Part shown: positions 21,601 through 36,600 of the stretch, piece by piece | Layout of the letters: each line of letters begins with the position of its first letter | Numbering within the stretch: the first letter of the stretch is position 1 | Assembly (NCBI GenBank): GCA_035048495.1 | Contig: CM068546.1 | Location: 17,428,435 to 17,492,434 of the forward strand | DNA length: 64,000 nt | Direction: 5' to 3' | DNA from: Euptelea pleiosperma | Taxonomy: Eukaryota; Streptophyta; Magnoliopsida; Ranunculales; Eupteleaceae | Notes under the pieces: generated by a model | Told to the model about the DNA's origin: nothing | The model's input: the letters and a program-made list of their open reading frames with translations, nothing else | Database searches by the model: none | Translations under genes and position numbers: made by a program

Positions 21601-24600
21601 TATTCATCCCACTACCAGGAATTTGAATGCATGAGGCAGGAAATGGAAGCACTTCTGTATCAATCTGGTGTTGACATTATATTTTCTGGTCATGTAAGTC
21701 AGCGCCTCTCAATTCTTTTCACACAGACCATGCAATTCTCTGATCATCTTTAATTGTTTAAATATAGAGTTATTTGCCATTCCACTGTCAACAACAAACA
21801 ATTAGATCTCTCTCATCTAGCCTTTAAAGATTCTATTGATTCCCAAGGTAGCACGTTATTAGAACTTCTGTATCAGTATGGTGTTGACATTGTCTTTCCT
21901 GGTCAGTAAGTAACAGCTGTTCAAATTTTTTTGTTCACAATCAATGCAAAAAATCATCCGACTCTTGTGACCAAATTATGTCACTAGAACCAGCAAATAC
22001 TGAAAGAACCTACAAAAAAAATGAAGAAAAACAGCAAATCGTTCCTTCCAAAATGCAGAGAACCCAGGTAATATGCATTATATAAAAATATAGGGGGAAT
22101 AGAATCACTATACAATTTGATGCTTCTTAATATCTTCCTCTAATTGGGTCATAAAGAATGCCCAATGCCCTAGCATGTGATGTTACAAGTCAAAACACTG
22201 AACAAGTCCAACTAAATGTGTGATTACAAATACAATGACAAAATGGCCCTTCGTATATGACTAAACTATTAATCTCTTATGGTAAAAAAAGGGATTAAAG
22301 AAGAAAAAGAAAGTTCATAAATCAAACTCGTCTCCCTTATTCATTAATCTGTTATTATGGTACATAGTTCTGTACCTACACAATCTTGCATCTATTAACC
22401 ATGGTGCTAAAGTACAATAATAAGTGGTCATGTGCATTTGGATCCCACATGCACTAATGGCTGGACAACTAAGATGAGGACATTTGGAATTAATAGCAGT
22501 GATATGGTTATACAATTTCTGAATACTGGTGCATTTGTGCATTAGTAATTGCCTTTGATACACAGTTGATTTATCCCCGTGTCAATCATATCCTTACTGG
22601 GTTTTATTGAGTTACCAGTTGATTTTTAAGCATGGAATGTTCCTACTGCTTTTAATTTCCTTATTTTGATCTTAGAATACAATCCAAATTGTAAAATTTC
22701 TACTCTTTTGTGAAGTTCATTCTCAACAAGAGCTAATGTGACTTGTGTGAATGGTAGTTTACATCGAATTGGTTCATGATAGAAAACTGGAAAAGGGATT
22801 ATTGCATTGTTCAATGATATATATACATATTGATGCGGGAGCATTCAACTACAATGGTCTGCCGCTACACCGAATCAGTGACGGTCAAGCAAACCCTGTT
22901 TTTACTATTTATAGTAAATCTCGAAACTACTATTTATAGTAAATTGACGATATTACTATTTATAGTAAATTCTAATTTTCGAATTAAAATAGATTTTATT
23001 TCCAATTAAGATTTAAAGGTTGATTACAACTAGTAGAATTGTAGTAGGACTTTCTTGTTTCAGTGATTAGAATCAGGAAAGCTACGTTAGGGCATTTATC
23101 AATAGTGATGTAATCCATTGATTTAATCAATAAATTATTATGAATGAATATTGAAGATTGAAGATGCTTTTGTGCATGATTTCCCCTTGATGGGTTTGGA
23201 GTGAGGTCAAGGGAGTGATTCCCACCATTAATCTTTCTATCTCTATCTCTCTCTCTCTCTATCATCCTCTCTCATTTTCCCAAAAAATCATAGAACGACC
23301 AATCGTCCTGCGTCACATACTTATCAAAAACAAAAATATCTAGGTATGTGTATCATTCTTATCCTATGCATGGTTCATAAACATATTCTTTGATGTGCAA
23401 CCTCTATGCCATCAGTCAAACCTGTGGCCAATTGAGTTGGTTACTGATATATATTCTAATTGTTCTCTCCCCTTCCATAGACCATTCGAGAATGTCTAAT
23501 GGTTCTTGGTATTTTTGTTATAAGTAACGGAATAAAGAACAAAAAAGAGTTAAGAACTATTAGGGAAGAAAACTCCTTCTTTACAAAGGATCTCTAATTA
23601 CATGACCTCTAGCTTGTTAGTCAGCAAGCTTGTTGGCATTACGACGAGTATGTGTGTAGTTGATGACATAATTTCAAATCAACCTATATGTGAGGTCTGC
23701 AAACCTCCATGAGACTACAACCATAGAGATGACATTTGAAGAGTAATCCTCAAGGTTTCAATAATCAGGGTCCATGAAAAGTTTTCCCAAAGATACGATG
23801 ACTCAAGGTATTAATTTAGGTTTCAGGTTTTATTTCGACCAACCTAGAAATGGAAATATTTTGTTGAAATATTTCAGCTATTGTAGAAATAACAGAAATG
23901 ATTGAAATGTTGTGGGAAGCTTGGGAGATGATAAAACAAGCAGAAAGACACACTCATAAGCCAAAAAATTATAATGTACTATATGGAGTGCGGACATGAA
24001 TGACCATAGTGTTCTATAACATGCTGAGGCAGGTATCTAAGAGTCTGATAACTTAGAACACAACTATAATTACAAATCGAAATTATTATTGTTGACAACC
24101 ACTTTACTCTAAAAGCTTAAGTTGTTAGAGGGTGTAATAATGTATATCAAAGGGTCTATGGGTCTAACATAGGCGGAGTGCTGGCCACACAGCCAAACAA
24201 CACATTTCAACAACACCCCCCTCAGCACTTTGCCAAGGACTCAAACCCGCGACCTACTTGGACCTTTCTCTTTGATACCATGCTATTAATTCATTATTGT
24301 AAACATTTTTTATGATTCGTTTATAGCTTGATTATAACTATTCTTTCATAACTAAAAATACGAAAAGAAAAGTAATTTAATTAAAAAATATAAAAAGTTC
24401 AAAAGAAATTTAAAACATTAGGGAAACCCTAAGCATGAAATTCATGCATACGTGATGCATTCTTTATTCCTAATTAGTTAAGTTGGATTTATTTTTATCT
24501 TGCTAATTGATATATGCTATTTTAGCAGCTGATATTTATTTGAGCATGCTAATTGTTAAATGGGATAGAGATAACCTAATTATTTTGATATCTCTCTAAC

Positions 24601-27600
24601 TCAACAAACATGGAACTTGTTAAGAATGTTGCCCCAAAGACCAGAAAATGAGGTTGGCAACTCTTTAACTAGTGCACCAAGTGCGGTTATAAATCGTACT
24701 TCTAGAATAAGGAGTATTTCTCATCATAATGCATCATGGCCACTTCCAATGGCTGTTCACAAAGTTAAGAAATCAATTTTCAAGTTTCTTTAGCTTAACC
24801 TTAGCTCCCTCCCCTCCCTAACAAACACGTGAAGTGTACTATCCTTATTACCAACAAATGTTTATGAATGTCGCAACTGTAGCACCACTATCACCTAGGA
24901 TTGTCAAAAGGCTAGGCCAGGGTAGGGCCTAGCCCTACCCTCATTTATAAAGGTGAGGCCCTAGCCCTTAGAGGGCCTGAGCCGGCTAGGCCCTAGCCCT
25001 ACCCTCAAGGGCCTAGGCCTAAAGGAAAAGTACTGAAAAATAGAATTTTTTTTAGTAAAAAAAGGGGATGCTTTAATAATGCACTTGGCTTGGTAACGTG
25101 TTTCCTTGGTTTAATCTATATAGATTTTTCAATGAATGATCATAATTGCTTAGTTACAGCTTACAGGGGTGAACCGTTAAGGTTTGAAAATGAAACCTTT
25201 GTCTTTTTAAAAAGCTAGGTAAAATAAATGATATATTGTAAATTTACATTAGAAAAAATTCATTTTGGAATGATTCTGAACCATTCTTAAATTTTTCAAA
25301 ATTGGAACGATTTTGGGCCGGTTATAATTTTGTAATGGCTCAATCGTTTGGAAATTGCCCAAAATTGTATCTTTTTTAGGATAATTGTAGTGTCCATCAC
25401 TAATAACGTTGTGACATGTGTACCTAAGGAAACCGAGACCATGCCAACCGGTTTCCCCCCTTTCTTTTGTATGTTTTGTTTTTCAAAAACTAGTTTGATT
25501 CCTTAGGTAACTTAGAACTCTCGTTAATAGTAGGTGACCTTAGAACAACCCATTTTTTATTTTAAAAAAAAGACAACTTAATTTAATTTTGAATATACCA
25601 TGCACTTAGTGTGTCATTTTCTAAAAACAAGATGCACTATGTGCGTTGTTTTATAGAATATAATTAAAAAAATAAATTTAACAGAGATGATTTGCTAATG
25701 GCCGGGCCCCCTTGAGTATGACCCTGGCCCGGCCCTTATTTAGAAGGGCCTTACATATTTGGCCCTAGCCTGGCCCGACCCTAAGGGCTTGAAATTTATA
25801 AAAAAAAGTCCTCTTTTTAGGGCTTTAAAAGGGTAGGGTAGGGCCGGATTGACACACCTACTATCACCACTAGGGGATGATCAAGTTGGTGGAGAAATAG
25901 ATGATGACAATGAAAATATCCCTCCATTGGCTCAAGTTGGTGGAGAAATAGATGATAACACTGAAAATGAACTTAATGTGACTATGTGAGAATATTTAAT
26001 GGTTATAATTGTTGTCGGAGTGTGTTGTTTGCCTATGTGGCCAACATTCTGCTTGTGTTAGACCCGTAGACCCTTTGATATGCATTGCTATGCCTCCCTC
26101 TAATAGCTTAAACTTCTAGAGTGGTTGTTAGTATGTATATTGTACAAATTTCTGAATTAACTTATAGGATATGCCTAATTTTTTATTTTGTTTTTGAAAA
26201 AATAAAAAAATAAATTTTGAAAATAAACATTTAATCCAACCAAGTTGTAGACCAAGCTAAGTTATACAACATGCGTAACCATGAATGTTTAGGGTGAAAA
26301 CCAACAAAATTGGGGGGTTTTCCCCAAAATTTGTTTCTTTAACACTAAACATTCTTCAATCCACGCACAAATCTGATGTAAATTCATCAGTGCTTAAAAC
26401 AGTTCCTATAGAGACCTTTGTAGTCAAGGCGCACGCCTCAGGCACAAGGCACACCTAAAAGGCCTTAGAAGGGTCAAGGTGAGGCACGCTTAGTAAGGCG
26501 CGCGCCTCAAACTAGGCTCCAGGCGCATCAGGCACGCGCCTCACTAAAATACACGTTTTTTTGTAAAATTTTTGATTTTTGGCCTATTATATTAAACATC
26601 GGTATGATAGGAGAGATACAATTGAACCTATCTCATTGAAAGACATTTATGAAAGCAATGAATGACTACTTGGGGAGATGGAAACAGAATGTGGAGTAGC
26701 AGAAGATGAATTGGTGTTTGAGGATGATAGCTTGACATAGAGTGTTGTTGCGAGAGCTTCTGGAGTTGGTGAATCAACATCAAATACTAGATCACAATCA
26801 AGGTCAAGAGTAAGAGCAAGGGCTTTAATAAGGGAGCCGGAAGAGGAAGAGGCCAATTCGGAGGAGATAGAAGAAGAAGAATATACTGAGGAGGCTAACA
26901 CATCTGATGATGATGGGATGAAGCTAATGACTATATTTTAAATGATGGCGATGTTAAGTAGAACTAATTGTGGGCTATTTGAACATTTGCTATCTTTTAT
27001 GTTTAATGGCTTTTTGATTACTTGTTTTGTATTTAGATAATGACAATGTTAACTAGAACTGCTTTTGGGTTACTTGAGATTTTCGACATTTGCTATCTTT
27101 TATGTTTTATGGCCTAATGATTACTTATTTTGTTATTTTATTATGTTATTTTTCTTTACTTTTTTATATTTATTATAATTTTTAATATTGCGCCTCACTT
27201 CAATCAGGCTCGTGCCTTGCCTTGCGCCTCAGGCGCTAGAGGTCCTAGCGCCTTTAACTACATTGATAGAGACAGTTTCATACTAGGAAAGCTTCGATAT
27301 TTTTTAGGCATTGAGTGATGCGGACATCAAAGTATCAAATGGGTTCTATTAGTAGAAGACAAGGAAGAAGATTTTGAAGACCCCACATGCATGTGCATTA
27401 ACTCTACATTGGGAAGATGCATGTAGCCTGCGTAGGGAGTTTTTATTAGTTTTCTAGGCTTATTTTGATGTTTTTTTGAGCTTTTGGTGTCTTTACAATC
27501 AGCCCACAGTTAGGGGGCTTATTGTAATTTTGGTTAGTTACTATAGCCATTAGATTAGATGGATGGCTGAGATTAGATTAGGGTGTTTCAAGGTTTAAAA

Positions 27601-30600
27601 TTTCGTTTCGGAGGAATGTCTCGATCAAGTGAAAAACCGAGACAAACTCCGAACCGAAACAAAACATTCACGGAACATTGAAAAAATGGTGAAAAAACAA
27701 AATTTCCAAAACATTACGAAATATTACAAAACATTACGAAATATTTTCAAAATCATTAAATTATATTTTTTATTTTTTTGGATTGTATCGGATTGTTTCA
27801 GTTTGTCTCGGGAAAATAAACCGAAACATTATGAAACGAAACGAAACGAAACATACGAAACATTTCGAAATTTTAAACCATGGGGTATTTTGAGTTATTA
27901 TATAAACTCTTTTAGTTGTAATCTTTCATTAATGATGAAATATATTGACTATTGCTTTTTGAGAATCTCTTATGGATTGTTCTCATACTTGTTGCGAATC
28001 TAGGATACTCGGTGCGAATCCGCAGGTAACTTCTATCTCTATCTCTTTCCTTTCTCCATCTTTCTTTTTTTGATCAAAATTGACCTAGAAAACCCAAACT
28101 GTACACCTTCCATCTCTAAACCCTAACCCATGAACACAACTGTGAATAATGCTTCATGAATAGTACTTTGTGAATAGTGCCCTGAATAGTAGCCTCTCTC
28201 CCACGGCACCCTAAACCTTCCTAAAACCCTAGCCGTACCAACTTGGTATCAGAGCATAAGATAGCTTAGGGAGTTTGAGTCTTACACTTAGGATTTTATT
28301 TTGTTTTATTTTATTTTATGTTGGATTAGTCTTGCATTAGTTAGATCGCCTTTAAAAAAATTTAGAGCCATGGATATTTCTACATTGGTACAAAGGGCTC
28401 CAACTTTCAATGGTCAATTTGACCCAGTAGCCCTCAATAACTGGTTATCTAACATGGCTGCTACTTTTAGCGGTATGTTATGTCCGAAGAGCGTAAGGTT
28501 AAGTTCGCCAAGTGGAAATTTGTGGAATTAGCCAGGATCCATTGGGATAATGTGGAGCACCAACTTGAAAGAGTGGTACGTGCACCCGTTATCTCTTGGG
28601 ATGTTATGAAGGAGAATTTGAGAGATAAGTACCTCACAAAGTCCTACTAGGGGCGAGTCATGAAAAATCCATGTGGAAAAATAAAGAGAGTCAGAGAAGG
28701 AAATCACAGAAGGTTGGAAGCAAATAAACGGCTTGTTGAACTGATTGAAACAAACTGTTAAGTCTTCTAAACCAATTGTTGACCCTACAATAGAGTCTAC
28801 TAGGTCTCCCAAAGAGTCTCCTAGTGAACCCACCAAGTCTCAAGTTGAGTCTACTATTGAACACATTAAGTCTATTGAGCCTATGGAGTCTACTCCTAAG
28901 CTCCTTGTTGAGCCTATTGTTGAATCTATTGAAGAGTCCACTGAGCCTGTTATTGAGTCTATTGTTGAGTACAAGTCTAGGATTCTTGTAGATTCCAATC
29001 CCATAGCAGCTTTACATAGGCTTCATGACTTGCATGCTGAGACTAATAAGAGTTGAATTGTTGGTTTAAGGTTAGGTTTATATCTAGGTTTCAAGGTAGA
29101 AAAGAGAGAAGAGAGAAGAGAGAAAGGATGTCATGTGATTAGGTCACATGACTCCACAAAATATATTATATATGGAGAACTTTACAAAAGACAAATGTTC
29201 CCCTCAAGAGGAGTATTTACAATACTAACCCTATTATATAGAAATACGTATCTGATAACACTCCCCCTCAAGTTGGCGCATAGATATCTCTCATGCCCAA
29301 CTTGCATAGATACTTATGGAGTTGCCAATTGGGAACTCCCTTAGTGAAAACATCTGTAACTTATTCATCAGTCTTCACAAACAAGGTACACACTTCCCCA
29401 GAGACAATCTTTTCTCTAATGAAGTGGTGGTCCACCTCAATGTGCTTGGCGCTATTGTGTTGAATGGGATTGTGAGCAATGCTGATGACAGCCTTGTTGT
29501 CACAATACAAGCTCACAGACCCTGAGACTGGAAAACCAAGTTCAACAACCAACACCTTCAACTAGAGCATCTCGCACAAGCCATGGGTCATTGCCCTGAA
29601 TTTGGCCTCTGCACTAGATCTGGCAACAACGGGTTGCTTCTCGCACCTCCAGGTGACCAGATTGCCCCCAACAAAGGTGCAATACCATGAAGTAGATCGC
29701 CGGTCATCTTTAGCACCTGCCTATTCTACATCGGTGTACGCCCCTATACGCATTTGGCCATTCTTTTCAAATAGAAGACCTCTACCAGGAGTCGACTTGA
29801 GATACCTCAAGATCCGGTGTGCTACCTCTAAATGATCACCCCTGGGTGAGTGCATATACTGACCGATCACACTCACTGCATAGGCAATGTCTAGTCTAGC
29901 CAAGGAGAGATAGATCAATCTCCCAACTAATCTCTGGAAGCTCCCTACATCCTGTAGTAGCTCACCCCTGGCATCTGCTAACTGGCGATTCTGCTCTATG
30001 GGAGTTTCTACTAGCTTGGCTCTCAACTTGCTCGAGTCTTTTAACAAGTCTAAGACATACTTCCTTTGAGAGATGAAGATTCCCTGACTGGATCTTGCAA
30101 CTTCGATACTTAGGAAGTACTTGATAGGTCTTAGATCCTTAGTTTTAAACTCCTAAGCTAATTGACTCTTCGGCTTAGCCACCTCTTCTGCATCATTCCC
30201 TTTGAGAATTATGTCATCAATGAGGGCATTGGTGTTCTTCCCTTGATGCTTCGCAAAGAGGGCTTAACTTTGAGTGTAACCCAGCTTCTTCACGGCTAGG
30301 GTGAATCTCTTGAACCATGCTCTTGGAGATTGCTTTTGCCCATAGAGGGCTTTCTTCGACATACCTTGCTACTATTTCTAGGTGGAGTGAATCTAGGAGG
30401 AGGCACCATGTAAACTTCTTCATAGAGGTCACCATGAAGAAATGCATTCTTCACATCCAGCTGATGGAAAGGCCATGCTTAGTTTGCTGTTAAGGACAAC
30501 AATACCTTGATTGAGTTCATCTTTGTTGCAAGCGCAAAAGTCTCCACATAGTCAATCCCATAGGTTTGAGTGTACCCCTTGGTTACTGATCTCGCCTTGT

Positions 30601-33600
30601 ACTTCTCAACTGACCCATATGCCTTGTATTTGACTGTGAACACCCATCTGCAACCGATAAGTTTCTTGCCTCTTGGCAAGTCAACAAGCTCCCATTTTCC
30701 ATTTTTGTCTGGGGCTCTCATTTCCTCTATCATAGCAGCTTTCCATCTCGGTTGTGCCACCCCTTCTGCCACAGAAGAAGGAATATGAATAGTGGAAAGG
30801 GATGTGACAAAGGCTTTATAAGAGGGAGACAAGGCATCATATGAGACAAAGTGGCTCAAAGGATGCTGAGTGCAACTCCTGATTCCTTTTCGTAAAGCAA
30901 TGGGAAGATCAGAAGCATCTGTAGAAGAAGAAATGACAAGTATAGAGGGGAAGGAAGGATTGCCTTGATCCGAGATGGTACCTCTAGTACTGGATCAGTT
31001 GTGGCTTTCTCCCTTCTACTATAGACATTGAGCTCCTTCTGAGCGCCAGGAGCAGGTGGAGTAGTCTGAGGTCTCTCAAACTCAAGAGAGGGAGGAGAGA
31101 GTAATATAGCAGGAAGAGGAACATTACACCTCTTTTCACTACTATTCTCCCCCTGAAGAGAGGCGGAGGAGAAAAAAGATAGGTCCTCAAAAAATGTGAC
31201 ATCCATAGACACAACTTCTTCTCTATGGAAGGATGGTAATACTTATACCCTTTATGGGTAGAAGGGTAACCTAGAAAGACACATTTAAGTGCTTTGGGAT
31301 CTAGTTTGGTACGATGGGGACCTAGGATGTGTACATAGCATACATTCCCAAAGATACGAGGAGGGACCGCGAATAAGGAAGTAGTGGGAGCAAGGACCTG
31401 TAGAGGAGACTTGAAGTTAATGACACAAGATGGCATTCTGTTAGTCAAATAGGCAGCAGTCAATACAACATCCAACCAATAGGATTTGGGGGGACTTTGG
31501 AGCATGGTTTAAAATTTCGTATGTTTCGTAAGATAACCAAAACGAAACGAAATGAAACATTGATATGTTTCGTTTCGTTTCGGCTTGTTTCGCTGAGACA
31601 GAGACATTACGATACAATCCGATACAATCCAAAAAAATAAAAACATTATTTCATGATTTTTGGAATGTTTCGGAATGTTGATGTTTCGCCATTTTCTAAT
31701 GTTTCATGAATGTTTCGTTTCAGAGTTTGTCTCGGTTTTTCACTTGACCGGGACATTCCTCCGAAACGAAATTTTAAACCTTGCTTTGGAGCCGATTAAA
31801 AGAGATCGAGCTACCTCAGTCAGATGACGCGTTTTTCTTTTAGTTACACCATTTTGTTGAGGGGTGTAGCTGCAAGAATTTTGGTGACAAATCCTATGGT
31901 CTAAAAAATACTGTTGGAGACCCCCATACATATATTCTCCACCCTGGTCAAAACGAAGGACCTTGTTGGAGGCACCATACTAGGTTAGGATCATCTTATG
32001 AAAACCTTGAAAGATGGAATGAACCTCATCTTTAGTTTTCATAGGATAATCCCATGTACACCTAGTATGGTCATCAACAAAAATAACAAAATAGCGGAAG
32101 CCAAAGATAGAATTAACGGGGGCAGGACCCCACACATTAGAATGCACAAGATCAAAGGAAATAGAACTTTGATTACATCTTGAAGGATAAGTAGATCGAC
32201 AATGTTTCGATAGCTCACATGTCTTACAATGCAAGTCAGATAACAAAACAAATACAAATAAAGCTGGAAATAATAGTTTGAGATACTAAAAAGAGACGTG
32301 CCCTAGATGGGCATTCCAACATAAAATAGAGTCTATCCTACTACTACTACTACTACTAGGAGATGACTGCAGTTTGTTGGCTCAGAAGATCGTCCATCAA
32401 GAAGGTACAACCCGTCAGCCTCATGTCCAGTGCCAATCATCCTCCTTGTCTCTAGGTCCTGAAAGACACAGTATGAAGGAAAGAAAGTCACACTCAGTTC
32501 AAAGTTTTGGTTAGAGCATTAACAGATAAGAGGTTAGATGTAAATTTTGGGGCATGTAAAACAGATGCAAGTGGAAGTTTAGGAGAGGGGAGAACATCCC
32601 CTTTCCCAGATACAAAAGATAAGGTTCCATCTACAGTTCTAACTTTATCTCGGCCAAAAGAAATGGAATAACTCAAAAAATAAAGAAGACATACCCGTCA
32701 TGTGCCTAGAAGCCCCTGAATCAATGATGCAGGGACTGGAAGGGGGAATGGACACGTGATGGGCAAATTTGATGATACTTGACGGAGCAAATGAGGAGGT
32801 GGCAGAACGACCATCCAGCTGTGAGAGCAACTGCCGGAGCCCTGCAAGCTCAGAAGTGGCCAAAGGCCCAATAGAAGGTAGCGGCGAAGAACTCTGAAGA
32901 GACTGGCCCGGGGAGGGTGCATAAGTGTCCATGCTAGCAGAATGGGCACCAGAAGATCCGGACTGGTTGGAGCGAGAGGCAGAAGACTGGGGTCGACCAT
33001 GTAATTTCTAGTAAGTCTCCCTCACATGTCCAAGTTTACAACAGAAGTCACACTTGGGCCTCTCCTTGGAGGAGGATGGTCGGCCAGTAGGAGTAGAGAC
33101 TGTGGGGGCCTATTCCACTGATATTGGGACGCAAATGCAAAGGCATATCGATCAGGAATGGGTGAGGATGTGACTAGTGCTGATCGCTCATGAACGTGAG
33201 ACTCATCCTGGAGAGATAGTCTGCGGCTCTCCTCACTCTGCACATAGGAGTAGACCTTACTGAGAGTAGGTAGAGGTGTCCTGCTACTAAGGATATGAAT
33301 CTTGGACAGCTCATAAGAAGGATTGAGTCCTGAGAGGAACTCAAATATCCGACCCTCCTCAACTTGCCGCTAGTACTTGATCACTTCAGCTAGTGTAAGA
33401 GGATGATAAGAGTAATAATAATCCAACCCCTCCCACATACTCTAAAGTGTCGCAAAGTAATCAGAGAGGGACTTGTAACCCTGGCGGAGATGGGAAATAC
33501 TCTACTTCAACTGGTAAGCTCTACCAGTATTCTATTGTTGCGAATAGGTCTTCTTGGCGGTTTCCCAAACATCTTGGGTTGTATACATGAAGAGAAAACC

Positions 33601-36600
33601 TCGACTAATGTGAGGCTCCATAGATTTTACAAGCCAGGACTGGACCATGAGGTTCTCAGTTTCCCATTTCTCAAACATGGGATCATCCTCAGACAGTTCA
33701 GGAGTGTGTCCTATGCAGTGCCACATCTTCCCACGGCCTCCAATGAACAACCGTGCATCCCTAGCCCACTCCAAATATTAGTCCCATTGAGTTTGATTGA
33801 AGTAATCTGTAACCCGGGGTTCTCATACATCACTTGTTGCACAGCAGCTCCCCTGAAGTAGAATCTGCGCTAACATCAGACCATGAGGGAATTTCCGAGA
33901 TAGGTGGAGTCTCCATAGCGAAACAACACGGAGAGACAAGAAGAAAGAGGGCCAAACAAAGCCAAATAGAAGGTATTCAAGAGAAAAAAAGGTACTCAAT
34001 GATAGCCGGTTAGCGAAAAACACCCAAAAAACCTCCCACAAGCATCCAAAGTGGCTTGAAGAGCCATAGCGGGAGCATTGAAGTATTCTAGAACCGCCAG
34101 GGAATATTGAATGAGGTCTGAGATGAAGTTGGGGAGCATTTTAGGCCCAACCCATAGTCCAAAGAGGGCAGAAAATGTTACCAACAGTAACCAATGGGGA
34201 TATAAATCCTCCCAAAATCTTCAAAAAGCTATGGATCGTTAAAATGAGGTATCCTCATGTAGGTTACAATGAGGAGGATCAAAACGAAGCAACAAACCCT
34301 CTAGAGATAAGCCTCAAAGGGTTCGAGAATAAGGCTGGTTTGAAAAATGAGTTTTTCGATTAATGGAGGAGGGGTAAAAGTTGAATTAGTAAATTTAAGG
34401 TTAGGGTTAGGTTTAGGATCAAAGAGAGAAAGGGGAGAAGAGAGAGAAGAGGAAGATGGATGTCATGTATTTCACAATGACTCCATAAATCTTATTTATA
34501 TCAAGACCACAAACAAAAGACAAGTATACCCCTCACACCAAGGGGTATTTACATAATACGACAAATACGATGTATACGTATAAAATACGTATCTGATAAC
34601 ACTCCCCCTCAAGTTGGTGCATAGATATCTCGCATGCCCAACTTGCATAAACATTTGTGAAGTTGCCAACTGGGAACTCCTTTGGTGAAGACATCCGCTA
34701 CTTGCTCATCGGTCTTCACAAATGGAGTACAGACTTCTCCAGATACAATCTTCTCCCTAATGAAGTGACGATCCACTTCAATGTGCTTGGCCCGATCATG
34801 TTGTACAGGGTTATGAGCAATACTGATGGCAGCCTTGTTGTCACAATACAAGCTCACTGAACCCACGACTGGAAAACCAAGCTCAGACACCAACTTTTTC
34901 AACCAGAGCATCTCGCACAGGCCATGGGCCATTGCCCTGAATTCTGCCTCTGCGTTGGATCTGGCAACGACAGGTTGCTTCTTGCTCCTCCAAGTAACCA
35001 AATTGCCCCCAACAAAGGTGCAATAGCCTGAAGTAGACCTCCTATCATCCTTGGCCCCGGCCCAGTCTGCATCAGTGTGTGACTCAACTCTCATGTGGTC
35101 ATTCTTCTGGAAGAGAAGGCCTCTGCCAGGGGCAGACTTGAGATATCTCAGAATCTTGTGTGCTGCCTCCAAATGGATCTCCCTAGGAGAATGCATGTAC
35201 TGGCTGATAACGTTGACTGCATAGGCAATGTCTGGTCGAGTCAGGGAGAGATAGATCAATCTCCCAACCAGCTGCTGAAAACCCCCCACATCTTGTAGAG
35301 GCTCATTGCTCGAGTCGGCCAACTGGTGATTCTGCTCTATTGGAGTCTCCACAGGTTTGGCTCCCAGCTTTCCAGAGTCCTTCAATAGGTCAAGGATATA
35401 CTTCCTTAGTGAAATGAAGATTCCTTGGTTGGATCTAGCAACCTCTATACCAAGAAAATACTTGAGGGACCCTAGATCTTTCGTCTCAAATTCCCCTGCT
35501 AAGTGGTTTTTCAACTTTGTCACTTCTTCAGCATCATTCCCTGTTAGAATGATGTCATCAATGTAGACTATGAGAGCAGTACTCTTCCCCACATGTTTCA
35601 CGAAAAGTGTATGATCAGCTGGACTTTGAGTGTAGCCCAGCTTCTTCACTGCTAAGGTGAACCTCTCGAACCATGCTCTTGGAGATTGCTTTAGCCCATA
35701 GAGGGCTTTCCTTAGTCGGTACACTCTGCTGCTATGCCCTGGTGGAGTGAATCCAGGAGGAGGAACCATGTATACTTCTTCATGCAGATCACCATGGAGA
35801 AAGGCATTCTTTACATCTAGTTGATGTAAAGGCCATGCGTGGTTTGCTGCTAGGGACAGCAATACCTTGATGGAGTTCATCTTTGCTACAGGCGCAAAGG
35901 TCTCCACATAGTCAATCCCATAAGTTTGAGTATACCCTTTGGCTACCAGTCTAGCCTTGTACTTCTCCACTGATCCATCGGCCTTGTACTTCACTGTGAA
36001 CACCCATCTGCATCCAACAGGTTTCTTGCCTCTTGGCAAATCAACAAGCTCCCATGTTTTGTTCTTGTCCAAGGCCTTCATCTCTTCCACCATAGCAGCT
36101 TTCCAACTCGGATGTGCTAACCCTTCTGCCACTGAAGAAGGAATAGGAATGGTGGAAACTGATGTGACAAAGGCTCTGTACGAAGGGGACAAGGCATCGT
36201 ATGAAATAAAGTTGCTCAATGGATGCTGAGTACAACTTCTGGTGCCTTTCCTAATAGCAATGGAAAGATTAGAGTCATCAGTAGAAAGAGGAATGTCAGG
36301 GATGGAGAGAGAAGGAGGATTACTTGGATCCAAGGAAGGAACCACTGGTACTGGATCGGCTATGGCTTTCTCCCTTCTGCTATAGATTTTGAGCTCTTCT
36401 GAGCACCAGGAGCACTATCAATCTTACTAGTAGTATGAGTAGGCGGAGAGCTCGCGGAGAGCTCTCAAACTCTAGAGGAGGGGATAGGGATATAGCAGGA
36501 AGAGGAACAGTCCACCTCTCTTCATGACTACTCTCCCCCTGAAGAGAGGTGGGGGAGAAAAAGGAGAGCACCTCACGGAAGGTGACATCCATGCAGACAA

